64,000 nucleotides of DNA, taken from contig NZ_JACCCV010000001.1 in NCBI RefSeq assembly GCF_013410115.1, positions 930,001 through 994,000 on the forward strand. The letters are read 5' to 3'. The position numbers were made by a program, and so were the translations under genes. The stretch's first letter is position 1. Every line of letters begins with the position of its first letter. This DNA is from Tunturiibacter gelidiferens. Lineage in GTDB: Bacteria; Acidobacteriota; Terriglobia; Terriglobales; Acidobacteriaceae. Of the stretch, positions 25,146-33,832 are shown piece after piece. The notes beneath the pieces were generated by a model. That model saw nothing but the letters and a program-made list of their open reading frames with translations, did not search any database and was not told the origin of the DNA.

Positions 25146-26408
25146 ATGAGGCCTGAGACGCAGAAGATTCAACCGCTTTACGGGAGTGCCTTTCACTGTA
25201 TCGGGGCCGAGTGCGAGGACTCCTGCTGTCACGGCATGAGCGTTCTCGTGGACAAGAAGACTTACGAGGGATATCAAGAGTTTCCGGAGGAGAATCTGGG
25301 TGCGCTGGTGAAGGAGTATGTCTCGATTCTTCCTGTCGGCGCGACTGAATCTCTTTATGCGCGTATCAAGCCGAACGCATCGGGCCGATGCCCGTTTCTT
25401 TCTGCGGAGCGGCTCTGTGGGGTGCAGAAGGAGTTTGGCTCGGCACATCTTTCAGCGACGTGTTCGACTTATCCTCGCGCGCTGAACAGTGTGGAGAATG
25501 AGCTTGAGATTTCGCTATATCTCTCGTGCCCGCAGGCGGCTCGGCAGGTTCTGCTCGATGCCGACTCGACGCGGGCGATGGGCGATGCTTCGTCGGCGCA
25601 CTTTCGAAGCGACCAGTTTTCGCGACTGGCTACCGGGGAGGGTTCGATTCATAAACCGATACGGTACTTCTGGGAGGTTCGGGATCTGGTTGTCGCCATG
25701 ATTCAGGATCGTAGGCGACCGCTGTGGCAGCGGCTGTTTTTGCTTGGGATGCTTTCGAAGCGGCTGAACGAAGTGACGACCGCGCAGGAGGACGATGGGG
25801 TGCCGGAGATACTCGGCAACTATTGGGAGATATTGGAGAGTGGGGCGCTGCGCGACAAGCTGGAGATGGTGCCGGCGCAGCCTGCGGTGCAGCTGGATGT
25901 GGTGCTTCGGCTGATTGACCAAAGGATTCGCGCGGGCTCATGCGGGCAACGCTTTCTGGAGTGCTTCGACGAGTTCCTGCAGGGTATCGGATACTCTGCG
26001 GGATCTACTTCGGCGAGCGATGCGCTTCATTATGTGGAAGCGGAGGCACGGTACTGCGCGCCATTCTTTGCGGCGCATCCGCATATTCTGGAGAACTATC
26101 TACTGAATTATGTCTACCGGACGCTGTTTCCGTTTGGCCGCGAGGCGAGCGCACATATCACTCCGCAGGTAATCTTTGGGGAGTTCCTGTTGATGGTGAC
26201 GCAGTATGCGCTGGTCTACGGTCTGCTGGTCGGGATGGTGGGTTATCGGCGGGAGGCGTTCGGGGAGGAGCATGTCGTCAAGCTGGTGCAGTCTTTCTCG
26301 AAGACGGTGGAGCATAGTCCGAGCTATTTAAAGGAGATCAATCAATTGATAGAGAGCAGGGGGTTAGGAGATCCGCAGGGGATCGCGACGCTTTTGAAGT
26401 TTTCTTAG
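25146..26408 (+). CDS. fliB: FliB-like flagellin lysine N-methylase family protein
   Basis: ATG at 25146 follows GAGGAGG at ideal spacing and gives 420 residues. The cysteine-rich N-terminus (FHCIGAECEDSCCHGMSV) and a second group (GRCPFLSAERLCGVQKEFG, then LSATCSTYPR) are the hallmark of the FliB family, thought to bind a metal cluster. FliB methylates flagellin lysines in Salmonella. No flagellar gene is in the window, so the substrate here may be another protein. The C-terminal half is helical and fits the family in length (about 400). Confidence 0.85.
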   Translation: MRPETQKIQPLYGSAFHCIGAECEDSCCHGMSVLVDKKTYEGYQEFPEENLGALVKEYVSILPVGATESLYARIKPNASGRCPFLSAERLCGVQKEFGSAHLSATCSTYPRALNSVENELEISLYLSCPQAARQVLLDADSTRAMGDASSAHFRSDQFSRLATGEGSIHKPIRYFWEVRDLVVAMIQDRRRPLWQRLFLLGMLSKRLNEVTTAQEDDGVPEILGNYWEILESGALRDKLEMVPAQPAVQLDVVLRLIDQRIRAGSCGQRFLECFDEFLQGIGYSAGSTSASDALHYVEAEARYCAPFFAAHPHILENYLLNYVYRTLFPFGREASAHITPQVIFGEFLLMVTQYALVYGLLVGMVGYRREAFGEEHVVKLVQSFSKTVEHSPSYLKEINQLIESRGLGDPQGIATLLKFS

Positions 26409-26505
26409 GATGAGGTTGGTGGATCGTTCTCGGGTTTGAGCGGCATGGAACTTAGGAAGGAGGCTCTAGGCTTACGTTCGGGCGCTGGTGTAGTCTGACC
26501 AACGT

Positions 26506-27609
26506 ATGGGTTTTCTTTCTCGGATGCGGGTTGTGTCGACGGCCGTGCTGGGGCTGGTGGTGATGGGTGCCTCTGTGATTTCGCTGGAGGGACAGACGCC
26601 GAAGGTGATGTTGGCGGAGCCGCCGACGCCGCTGTTGCCGGAGTCGCTGCGGGGAGGGGCTGACCATGACGCGGGTACTGGTGCTCCGTCGTGGAGTGGA
26701 GCCGACGGGCCGGTGCTGGTGGAGGATGGGATTCGCCGGTATGAGCGTGGAGGGCCGCAGAGTCCTGGCGCAAACGGCACGGTGACGGTTTACCAGTTTG
26801 AAGATGCTACGGGGGCAGCCGCTGCGTATGACTATCTGCATAAGAGCGCGCCCTATGTGGTGCGGAGCGGAGTGTCCGTGGTGGTCGCTAACCTGAAGGG
26901 CAGTCCGGCTTCGGCTGAGGCGCTGCTACGGACGGTGGAGGTGGGGCTGCCGAAGGTAGGGGGGCCGAAGGGAATGTCTCCGCTGCTGCCGACTTATCTG
27001 CCGGCGAAGGGTCTTGACAAGGGCTCGGAGCGGTATGCGGTGGGACCGGTAGGGTATAAGGCGATGGGCGGGGCGCTGCCGCCGGAGATTATTGGCTTTG
27101 ATAAGGCTGCCGAGGTGGTGACGGCGAAGTACGAGGGAAAGGGTACGCTGACGATGCTGCTCTACCCGACGCCGCAGATTGCGGGCGACCACGGGCGGCA
27201 GATCGAGGCGGAGATGAACCAGGAGGGTGGTGCTGCCGGGACGGTGAAGCTGAGGCGTGAGGGGCCACTGCTGCTGATGACGACGGGCGCATGGAACCCG
27301 GCCGAGGCGCGGAGGCTTGTGGAGGGGATCCATCTGCGGAGCGAGGTGACGTGGAACAAGGCGATGCCTCCGGAGTTTCATGCGGAGATCAGGAAGACAG
27401 TGAGCCTGCTGACCAGCATCCTGGTGTTCTGCGGACTGGGAGCTTTGGCTGCGGTGATCCTGGCGTTGTTTCTGGGCGGCGGACGGGCGGCAATTAGGGT
27501 ACTTCAGGGTAAGCCGGCAGCGACTGAGCCGGAGTTTCTCCGGATCGACTTGAGTGGAAGTGCGGCGCGGATTCAGACGAAGGGACCCGGGGTCGAGCAG
27601 GGAGGCTGA
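26506..27609 (+). CDS. Secreted/membrane-anchored protein of unknown function
   Basis: The 367-residue product has a signal peptide (STAVLGLVVMGASVISLEGQ), an extracytoplasmic region of about 270 residues containing VTVYQFEDATGAAAAYDYLH and GFDKAAEVVTAKYEGKGTL, and a single C-terminal membrane segment (LLTSILVFCGLGALAAVILALFL, about residues 304-326) with a short cytoplasmic tail. The mid region resembles proteins of acidobacteria with an unassigned domain. It probably sits on the outer face of the inner membrane. Function unknown. Confidence 0.72.
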   Translation: MGFLSRMRVVSTAVLGLVVMGASVISLEGQTPKVMLAEPPTPLLPESLRGGADHDAGTGAPSWSGADGPVLVEDGIRRYERGGPQSPGANGTVTVYQFEDATGAAAAYDYLHKSAPYVVRSGVSVVVANLKGSPASAEALLRTVEVGLPKVGGPKGMSPLLPTYLPAKGLDKGSERYAVGPVGYKAMGGALPPEIIGFDKAAEVVTAKYEGKGTLTMLLYPTPQIAGDHGRQIEAEMNQEGGAAGTVKLRREGPLLLMTTGAWNPAEARRLVEGIHLRSEVTWNKAMPPEFHAEIRKTVSLLTSILVFCGLGALAAVILALFLGGGRAAIRVLQGKPAATEPEFLRIDLSGSAARIQTKGPGVEQGG

Positions 27610-27795
27610 ATCGAGTGGCCCAATCTGCACTGAGGATGGTGCAGGGGCCGAGCTAAGCGGCTGATAGGAATGTCGTTGGGGTCTGGATAGGGTAAGTAAA
27701 AGCGAATTTTAGGCGAAAACGTGGCCATCTGTTGTCAGTTTAGTAAACCCCGTAACCATTGAAAAATAAGGACTTACATTAGTTGAGTTTTGACC

Positions 27796-27824
27796 TTGAC
27801 ACGTCATATCGCCAAACTTAGTAT
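27796..27824 (+). promoter_or_regulatory. Sigma-70-like promoter in a gene-free gap
   Basis: TTGACA (27796-27801) and TAGTAT (27819-27824) are separated by exactly 17 bases and preceded by an AT-rich stretch. The next gene on this strand is more than 1 kb away, and a strong terminator lies 50 bases downstream. Confidence 0.6.
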
Positions 27825-27830
27825 TTCGCC

Positions 27831-27916
27831 AGAAAGTTCTGATGGCTTTGCCTCCGTTGGAACTATTCTCCCTAAAGAAGAGGCCACCTCGTTGCCGGGT
27901 GGCCTCTTCGCTTTTT
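27831..27916 (+). ncRNA. Candidate orphan small RNA (~85 nt)
   Basis: A transcript from the promoter at 27796-27824 would start about 27831 and end at the terminator T-run about 27916. The interval contains no ribosome-binding site with a sensible frame. It lies in the 616-base gap 27610-28225, in which no protein gene is convincing. No known RNA family is recognised. Confidence 0.4.
27877..27916 (+). terminator. Strong intrinsic terminator
   Basis: GAAGAGGCCACC (27877-27888) pairs perfectly over 12 bases with GGTGGCCTCTTC (27898-27909) around a nine-base loop, followed by GCTTTTT. Confidence 0.8.
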
Positions 27917-28225
27917 CAGACGGGATTTCCGAGGGTTATTTTCCGAGAGGATTGGTTACCAAAGTGGGAGTGCGAAGGTGAAGGAAATCATCCGAGGTGT
28001 TGGTGTTGTGTCATGGCGGGGTCCTGGTCGCCGATGCAGGTCTTAGGGAATGGAAGGCTCTTCGAACGAAGAGGTGGTCTATGTCTCATGGGCTACATCC
28101 GATGCTTCAAGTAGCCATCGCTCTCGCGGCTCTGGTGACGTTGGTGTGGCCCACTGAGATGGGGGACGGGGGACGTTAGAGGTGATGGAGTCTGAGTCTT
28201 CGAACGACGACGTGCGGAACTTTGG

Positions 28226-28717
28226 TCAGGGAGTGGGGAACGATAGCTCCATCGAGACGTCGGCTCGGGCATAGGGAGAGGGCACGACGCGCTCCGGCGG
28301 CAGTCGTTTGAAGCCGACTGTTTCGTAGAGGTGAATGGCAGGGGTCAGCTTGTGGTTGGTTTCGAGATAGAGGCGAGTTGCACCTGAGGCCCTTGCTTCC
28401 TCGACAACGCTCTGGAGCAGTCGGCGGCCGATTCCGGTTCCCTGGCACGCTTGGGTTACTGCCATCTTGGCAACTTCAAACTCGCCGGGTTTCATTGCGA
28501 CTAGAGCGCAGCAGCCAACGGTTTCACCGTTCTGAATGGCGAAGAAGATGCGGCCGCCATGGTCAAGGATGGTTGTCTGAGGGTCGGAGAGGGAGTACAC
28601 GTCCTTCGGCTCGAGGACGAACTCCCGGGTGATCCACTCTTCGTTGAGGAGGCGGAATGCGATCTCGTCTCCTGGTTCAAATTCTCGGATCTTAAATTCC
28701 AGAGCTGTGTTGTTCAT
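28226..28717 (-). CDS. GNAT family N-acetyltransferase
   Basis: ATG at 28717 has GGAG about eight bases upstream and gives 163 residues. The acetyl-CoA binding motif A is clear: VAKMAVTQACQGTGIGRRLL, with Q-x-x-G-x-G replaced by QGTGIG, followed by the typical LYLETNHKLTPAIHLYETVGF. The acceptor substrate is not known. It is divergent from a LysR regulator across a 241-base gap, which suggests that the LysR protein may control it. Confidence 0.88.
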   Translation of the reverse strand: MNNTALEFKIREFEPGDEIAFRLLNEEWITREFVLEPKDVYSLSDPQTTILDHGGRIFFAIQNGETVGCCALVAMKPGEFEVAKMAVTQACQGTGIGRRLLQSVVEEARASGATRLYLETNHKLTPAIHLYETVGFKRLPPERVVPSPYARADVSMELSFPTP

Positions 28718-28958
28718 GGGGTCTCCACTAGTTTCTGCTGTTTTCGGACTGCTGGCGCGAGCCGGTGTAGAGCACGGCTGGTGGAAGTCGGTCTCGATGC
28801 GGGCCGTGACCAACGGGAATGTTTTGGAAGTCGAGACCCAGCCGGGTTGTGTCCTTTGTTCCGGAAAGAGTCACTCGCGACGCCTCCTGAACTAAACGCT
28901 ACGAGGAGTTTCACGGGATGTCCAATAGCTGAAAAGTCGTGATCTATATCATTGATGT

Positions 28959-29852
28959 ATGAGTGACCAGATCGAACTTCGGCATCTGCGGTACTTTCTG
29001 GTGGTCGCTGAGACGCTTCATTTCAGCAAGGCGGCGAGGCGCCTGGGGATGGCGCAGCCTCCGCTGAGCCAGCAGATCAAACGGCTGGAGCAGATGCTTG
29101 GTCATGCGCTCTTTGAGCGGACGACACGCGGAGTGAAATTGACGGCTGCTGGCCAGTTGCTGGCGAGACGTGCTCGAAGCACGATGGAGAAGGTGGACGA
29201 GGATCTTGCCCAGGTTCGCCGGCTGGGGCGCGGCGAAGAAGGGACGTTGACGGTGGGTTTCAGCGGCTCGGTGATGTTTACGGAGCTGCCCGCTGCTATT
29301 CAGAGTTTTCGGCGTCGTTATCCGAAGGTTGAGCTACGTTTGCGCGAACTCGTGACGTCTGCGCAGATCGTTGCGCTCCTCAATGGCCAGATTGACCTTG
29401 CGTTTTTGCGAGATGGCGACCCGACTGAGGGGATTCGAATCACTACTTTGTCGAAAGAAAAGTATGTGGCTGTGTTGCCGGAGGGCCATCCGTTGACTCG
29501 GCGAAGTACTTTGAGCGTAAAGGCATTGGAGGGTGAACCGTTCATCATGTTCGCGCGGCGTATGGGACCGCTCGCCTACGATCGAACGATCGCGTGTTGC
29601 GAACGAAGCGGATTTCGTCCGAACATTGTTCAGGATGCGCCTCAATGGTTGACGCTGGTGCGCCTGGTGGCTGCCGGGCTTGGCGTGTCGCTGGCGCCAG
29701 CTTGTGTGGCGAGGGTTGCGATGCCGGGGGCGGTGTATCGAGAGGTGAAGGCTGGGTGCCGGACGTCGATCGATCTCGGCGTCAAGATGGGAGCGGAGAG
29801 TGTACTTGCGAGGAACTTCATCGAGATCGCGAATCAACATCTTGTGGGTTGA
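28959..29852 (+). CDS. LysR family transcriptional regulator
   Basis: The 297-residue protein begins MSDQIELRHLRYFLVVAETL, followed by the LysR helix-turn-helix (FSKAARRLGMAQPPLSQQIKRLE) and a substrate-binding domain of the BenM/CatM type (TLTVGFSGSVMFTELPAAIQ). It is divergent from the GNAT gene. The ligand cannot be predicted. It is the last core gene before the tRNA-Thr island. Confidence 0.92.
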   Translation: MSDQIELRHLRYFLVVAETLHFSKAARRLGMAQPPLSQQIKRLEQMLGHALFERTTRGVKLTAAGQLLARRARSTMEKVDEDLAQVRRLGRGEEGTLTVGFSGSVMFTELPAAIQSFRRRYPKVELRLRELVTSAQIVALLNGQIDLAFLRDGDPTEGIRITTLSKEKYVAVLPEGHPLTRRSTLSVKALEGEPFIMFARRMGPLAYDRTIACCERSGFRPNIVQDAPQWLTLVRLVAAGLGVSLAPACVARVAMPGAVYREVKAGCRTSIDLGVKMGAESVLARNFIEIANQHLVG

Positions 29853-29955
29853 TCCCGAGGAGGCGGTCGCGCACGCTGCGCTTGTGGCTACTGGAGGTTC
29901 GGGACAAAAGAGAGATTTGGCGGATGGCCACGAAGCCGATAGAATAGAACGACAG

Positions 29956-30033
<78 letters not shown>

Positions 30034-30313
30034 CCTTTCCATCATTTAGGAAGCTTTTCGCCGCCAGACCAACTGATTCTGTTTAATCTGGTTTGGAAGC
30101 GAGCTATCTTATTTTGAGTGAGATGGCATGTCTTCGGATTTGTTCACGAATTCCATGATCTCTCCCGCATTGATGTTCACCTACGGGTCCTCGTGTCGTT
30201 CCCGAGTGATTGCTACAGTCAAGTATGAATGAGGCTCTTTCGCGATGCTGTTCCCGAAGCTGTAATTGTGAAACGGCCCAATACAGTGAGCGGGCGGTGA
30301 GTCTTTCCGATTC

Positions 30314-31165
30314 TCAATAGTCTTTCTTACCAAGAAGCTTGCGGGCACGGCGGATAAATGGAGCATCAATCATCGCTCCATCAATGCTGGTAACAGCCAC
30401 CCCTTTTTGCGCCGCCTGTGCCGCAGCCTCCAGGATTCGCGCAGCGGAGACGAGTTCCTCTGACGTTGCGACAAATACCCGGTTAGCAATGGGGATCTGT
30501 GAAGGATGAATGCAGCTGGCACCTACGAAACCGAGTGAACGAGAAGCTCTCAATTCATCTTCATAACCGGATATATCTTTGAAATTAGCGTAAGCCGAAT
30601 CATAACAATCGAGGTGAGCTTCGGCTGCTGCCAGGCGAAGGGTAAGCCGAATCTGGTTCCTAGCAGCGACATTACTCTGTGCCACACCCAGCGGCTCCAG
30701 TAAGTCTGCAAAGCCGATCTGCAAGCCGAGCACTCGTGGGGAACTGAGCGCGATCTCTGCAGCAAAACGTAAACCACGCGGCGATTCGATCGTGGGAAGG
30801 ATGCCTAAAGGGGCAGGCAGGTTCCGCGACCGCTCGAATTTGGCGATGATATCTGCCGACGCGCGGACATCTTCCGCCGACTCTACCTTGGGTAAAACGA
30901 TTGCAGAGATCGACTTCCAGACGGCGCAGTCTACATCTTGCTCAAAGTCTGCAGAGGTAACGGGGTTGGTGCGAACCAGAAGCAGCGGTTGATCGATGGA
31001 CTGGCGTTCGCGCAAGTAGGATTGCAGATGGTCTCTGGCTTCAACCTTCCGTGCTGGCGCAACGGAGTCTTCAAGATCGAAACACACAGCGTCTGCGCCG
31101 GACTTAGTCGCCTTTTCAAAGAGCTCCGGACGGATCGCAGGTACAAAAAGTTTGCTGCGCATCAT
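30314..31165 (-). CDS. CitE-like CoA-ester lyase (HpcH/HpaI family)
   Basis: The 283-residue protein starts MMRSKLFVPAIRPELFEKA and shows the CitE barrel motifs: VCFDLEDSVAP with metal-binding acidic residues, LLVRTNPV, IVLPKVESAEDV, ILPTIESPRGL and GASCIHPSQIPIAN. Members cleave citryl-CoA, malyl-CoA, citramalyl-CoA or similar esters into acetyl-CoA and an oxo-acid. It is the last gene of a tight three-gene set with a 2-hydroxycarboxylate transporter and a CoA-transferase (three-base gap), which suggests lysis of a CoA ester made by the neighbour. It is a stand-alone lyase, without the alpha or gamma subunits of citrate lyase. Confidence 0.88.
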   Translation of the reverse strand: MMRSKLFVPAIRPELFEKATKSGADAVCFDLEDSVAPARKVEARDHLQSYLRERQSIDQPLLLVRTNPVTSADFEQDVDCAVWKSISAIVLPKVESAEDVRASADIIAKFERSRNLPAPLGILPTIESPRGLRFAAEIALSSPRVLGLQIGFADLLEPLGVAQSNVAARNQIRLTLRLAAAEAHLDCYDSAYANFKDISGYEDELRASRSLGFVGASCIHPSQIPIANRVFVATSEELVSAARILEAAAQAAQKGVAVTSIDGAMIDAPFIRRARKLLGKKDY

Positions 31166-31168
31166 TGT

Positions 31169-32407
31169 TTATCTCTTCTCTGGTTTGTCGGGCATCTTTA
31201 CGAGACCTGACGAAATAAAACCTGCAATGGCGGAATCCGTATAGCCGATCTCACCCAGCACGTCGTGGGTGTCTTCTCCCAGATGAGGAGCGGCTCTGCG
31301 GAAGCGCCCAGGCGTGGCCGACAATCTGGGTGAGATTGTGTGTACGGGGATTGTTCCTAAGTCGGTATCTGGCAACTCAACGACAATCTGTCGCGCGTGA
31401 AAATGTGGGTCGTGCTCGATGTCGGACATGTCGTAAATTGGACCAACAGTCACCCCGTTCTTCTGAAAAAGGTCGAGGCATTCCTGTTGGTTGAGCGTGA
31501 GTATAAAGGAGGCGATCATTCGATCCAGTTCAACCACATTGTGTAGTCGGTTTTCATTCGTTGAAAAGCGAGGATCGGTGATGAGCTCCGGCCGGTTGAT
31601 CGCTCGAAAGATCTTTTCAGCCATCTTTTGCGTCGAACCGGAGAGGCATATCCAGTGCTCATCCAATGTGCGGTAGACATTACGCGGAGCACTGTTGGTT
31701 GAACGGCTTCCTGTACGAGGTTTAACGACTCCAGTCAGCCGGTGGTTTGCAGCCTGTGCACCCAATATGGAAAACAAGGGGTCTAGCAGCGGGATGTCTA
31801 TTACCTGGCCTTCACCCTGATTGACCTCAACATGCCGTAGTGCCGACAAAATTCCGATCGCTCCATAGAGACCTGCAGTCATATCGCCGAGATAGATGGG
31901 CGGCAGTACAGGCTCGCGGTCAGCGAAGCCGTTCATTGAAGCGAACCCAGACATGCCTTCTACAAGCGTGCCGAAGCCGGGACGCTCAGCGTAAGGGCCG
32001 GTTTGTCCCCAGCCCGATATGCGTGCCAGTACAAGCTTGGGGTTAGCGGCGAACAACGTCGTTGGGGCGAGGTTCATTTTTTCGAGAGTCCCTGGACGGA
32101 AGCTTTCGACCATTATGTGAGCCTCGGCGGTGAGGCGAAGCAGTATGTCTCGAGAGCCTTCATCGCGCAGGTTGAGACAAAGGCTGCGCTTATTGCGGCT
32201 GTAGGTCTTCCATGCGGTTTCGACGCCGGCGACTCGCCACTCGCGCAGAGTGTCGCCTCCGGGTGGTTCAATTTTGATAACGTCAGCCCCTAAATCGGCT
32301 AACACCATGGTGAGAGTGTTCCCGGCGACGAGTCGGGATAAATCCAAGATACGTATCCCGTGAAGTGGGCCGCCTGGTCCGGAGGTGAATTCAATTCGGT
32401 TGAACAT
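31169..32407 (-). CDS. CaiB/BaiF (class III) CoA-transferase
   Basis: The 412-residue protein has the family start (GIRILDLSRLVAGNTLTMVLADLG) and the catalytic Asp175 in YLGDMTAGLYGAIGIL, the residue that forms the acyl-enzyme intermediate. Length fits the family (about 400). It probably moves CoA from a donor such as succinyl-CoA to a hydroxy acid brought in by the adjacent transporter, making the substrate of the CitE-like lyase. It starts two bases before the transporter stop codon and lies three bases ahead of the lyase gene. Confidence 0.9.
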   Translation of the reverse strand: MFNRIEFTSGPGGPLHGIRILDLSRLVAGNTLTMVLADLGADVIKIEPPGGDTLREWRVAGVETAWKTYSRNKRSLCLNLRDEGSRDILLRLTAEAHIMVESFRPGTLEKMNLAPTTLFAANPKLVLARISGWGQTGPYAERPGFGTLVEGMSGFASMNGFADREPVLPPIYLGDMTAGLYGAIGILSALRHVEVNQGEGQVIDIPLLDPLFSILGAQAANHRLTGVVKPRTGSRSTNSAPRNVYRTLDEHWICLSGSTQKMAEKIFRAINRPELITDPRFSTNENRLHNVVELDRMIASFILTLNQQECLDLFQKNGVTVGPIYDMSDIEHDPHFHARQIVVELPDTDLGTIPVHTISPRLSATPGRFRRAAPHLGEDTHDVLGEIGYTDSAIAGFISSGLVKMPDKPEKR

Positions 32408-32409
32408 AG

Positions 32410-33741
32410 CTATTTTCCGTGCGTAAGGAAACGCAAAATTAGTAGCGTCAGGGTAACGGTAATTGCTCCGCCGATACGCGTTGCAATCTGAGCAAAGGGC
32501 ATGAGTTCAAGACGATTGGCTGCGGTCAGAATAGCTACGTCTCCAGTGCCTCCGGCGCCGGTGTGACAGGCGTTGACGATAGCGGTTTCGACGGGATAAA
32601 GATGTATCCACTTGCCTATAAAGAAGCCAGTAACAACAAGAGTGAGGACGACAAGAACAATCACTGCTAAATTTGCCGGATGTAGTGCTTCTTTCACCGA
32701 CTTCCAAGGCGTCAACGCAACAGCCACAGCGAAAAGCAGCGGATACGTTACGGCGACCGCAAAGAAGTGCCCGACGGCCGCCGCCGCCCGATCGATCCAT
32801 GGCGGAAGCAAATTGGATACCTTGAGCAGCACTGCTATTACAAGCATTGTGACGGGGGGAGGAAACCCCAAAAGAAAGTGCGAAACAATGCCGAGCAAGT
32901 AGAGAGAGATGGCAAATAATGCCGCCGCACAGAGTTGATCATTCCTAGGTGCGATAGGGGCGACATTTAGCGACGCCGGCAGAGGGAGTATGTTGGACGG
33001 TGGCTGCAGCAATCCATTACCAGTGAGGGACGGATAGCGACGCCCGATGGCATTGAGGCATCCAGCCATGATGATGGCGACGAGATTTGCAAAGAGGACG
33101 ACAGGCAGCAGATGTGCGAGGTACTCGGCGGAGCTTTGATGAAAGATGTCCTCATAGCCGATTGAAAGTGGAATGGCTCCTTCACCAACACCACCTGCCA
33201 TCACGGGGACGATAACGAGTGTGACAATCCTGGCTAAGGGCAAACCGATCGCAACACCCGCTACAGAGCCGATCAACACGGCCATAAGCGAGCCGGCGAA
33301 CAGTGGAATTAAAACTTTCGCAATCCCTTGCAACAGCAACTTGCGATTCATGCCGAGGATACTGCCGACGATGATTGCTGTAATGTACAAGTAAATAAAA
33401 TTGGTTCCCTTGGTGAAGCTGGTGACAGTTTCCACCAGGTTAACGGGCAACCAGTGTCGATACACCAGGTAAGACGGCAGGAATGCGGCGGTGATGGCCG
33501 GTGCTCCGAGGCGTCGCAAAAACGGAATGAGTCCCCCAAGCCACGCGCATAGGAACCCTCCTGCGGCGAGCGTTGCAATCATGACGGATACGTCTCCAGT
33601 GAGCGCATGGGCACCCGTCAGAGCCGCTACAGCACCAAACAGCAGAACAAACACGGGAAGGGGCAGCAGCCCAATGCGATAAGAGAGCCAGCGGGGCCAC
33701 TGTCGACGTACCTGCGTTTCGGAGTTCAATTCAAGAAGCAT
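32410..33741 (-). CDS. 2-hydroxycarboxylate transporter (2HCT/CitS family)
   Basis: The 443-residue membrane protein has the two opposite re-entrant loop signatures of the 2HCT family: VMAGGVGEGAIPLSIGYEDI near residue 182 and CHTGAGGTGDVAILTAANRL near residue 400, the latter followed by FAQIATRIGGA. Known members are Na+ or H+ symporters for citrate, malate or lactate. It is first in the three-gene operon with the CoA-transferase and lyase and is divergent from an IclR regulator; a palindrome lies in the shared promoter region. Substrate (malate, citramalate or citrate) is inferred from the neighbours and is open. Confidence 0.9.
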   Translation of the reverse strand: MLLELNSETQVRRQWPRWLSYRIGLLPLPVFVLLFGAVAALTGAHALTGDVSVMIATLAAGGFLCAWLGGLIPFLRRLGAPAITAAFLPSYLVYRHWLPVNLVETVTSFTKGTNFIYLYITAIIVGSILGMNRKLLLQGIAKVLIPLFAGSLMAVLIGSVAGVAIGLPLARIVTLVIVPVMAGGVGEGAIPLSIGYEDIFHQSSAEYLAHLLPVVLFANLVAIIMAGCLNAIGRRYPSLTGNGLLQPPSNILPLPASLNVAPIAPRNDQLCAAALFAISLYLLGIVSHFLLGFPPPVTMLVIAVLLKVSNLLPPWIDRAAAAVGHFFAVAVTYPLLFAVAVALTPWKSVKEALHPANLAVIVLVVLTLVVTGFFIGKWIHLYPVETAIVNACHTGAGGTGDVAILTAANRLELMPFAQIATRIGGAITVTLTLLILRFLTHGK

Positions 33742-33772
33742 TCATCTCACATCAAATATCATTGATAAAATA

Positions 33773-33783
33773 GAACGGCGTTC
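33773..33783. promoter_or_regulatory. Candidate IclR operator
   Basis: GAACGGCGTTC is a perfect 11-bp palindrome, flanked by ATAAAA on the left and TTTTAT on the right, in the 91-base gap between the divergent transporter and IclR genes. Its form resembles IclR-family operators. Confidence 0.6.
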
Positions 33784-33832
33784 TTTTATACATGAGTGTC
33801 AACTTCAATAGACATAATGTCAAGGAGGCAGC

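Noticed and set aside
24652..25147. Frames on the - strand before the FliB-like gene
   Set aside because: They cross REP units and lack a start with ribosome-binding site; a decayed fragment at about 24970-25080 cannot be excluded.
27790..28179. Short + strand frames in the sRNA gap
   Set aside because: They run through the terminator stem and have no plausible ribosome-binding site.
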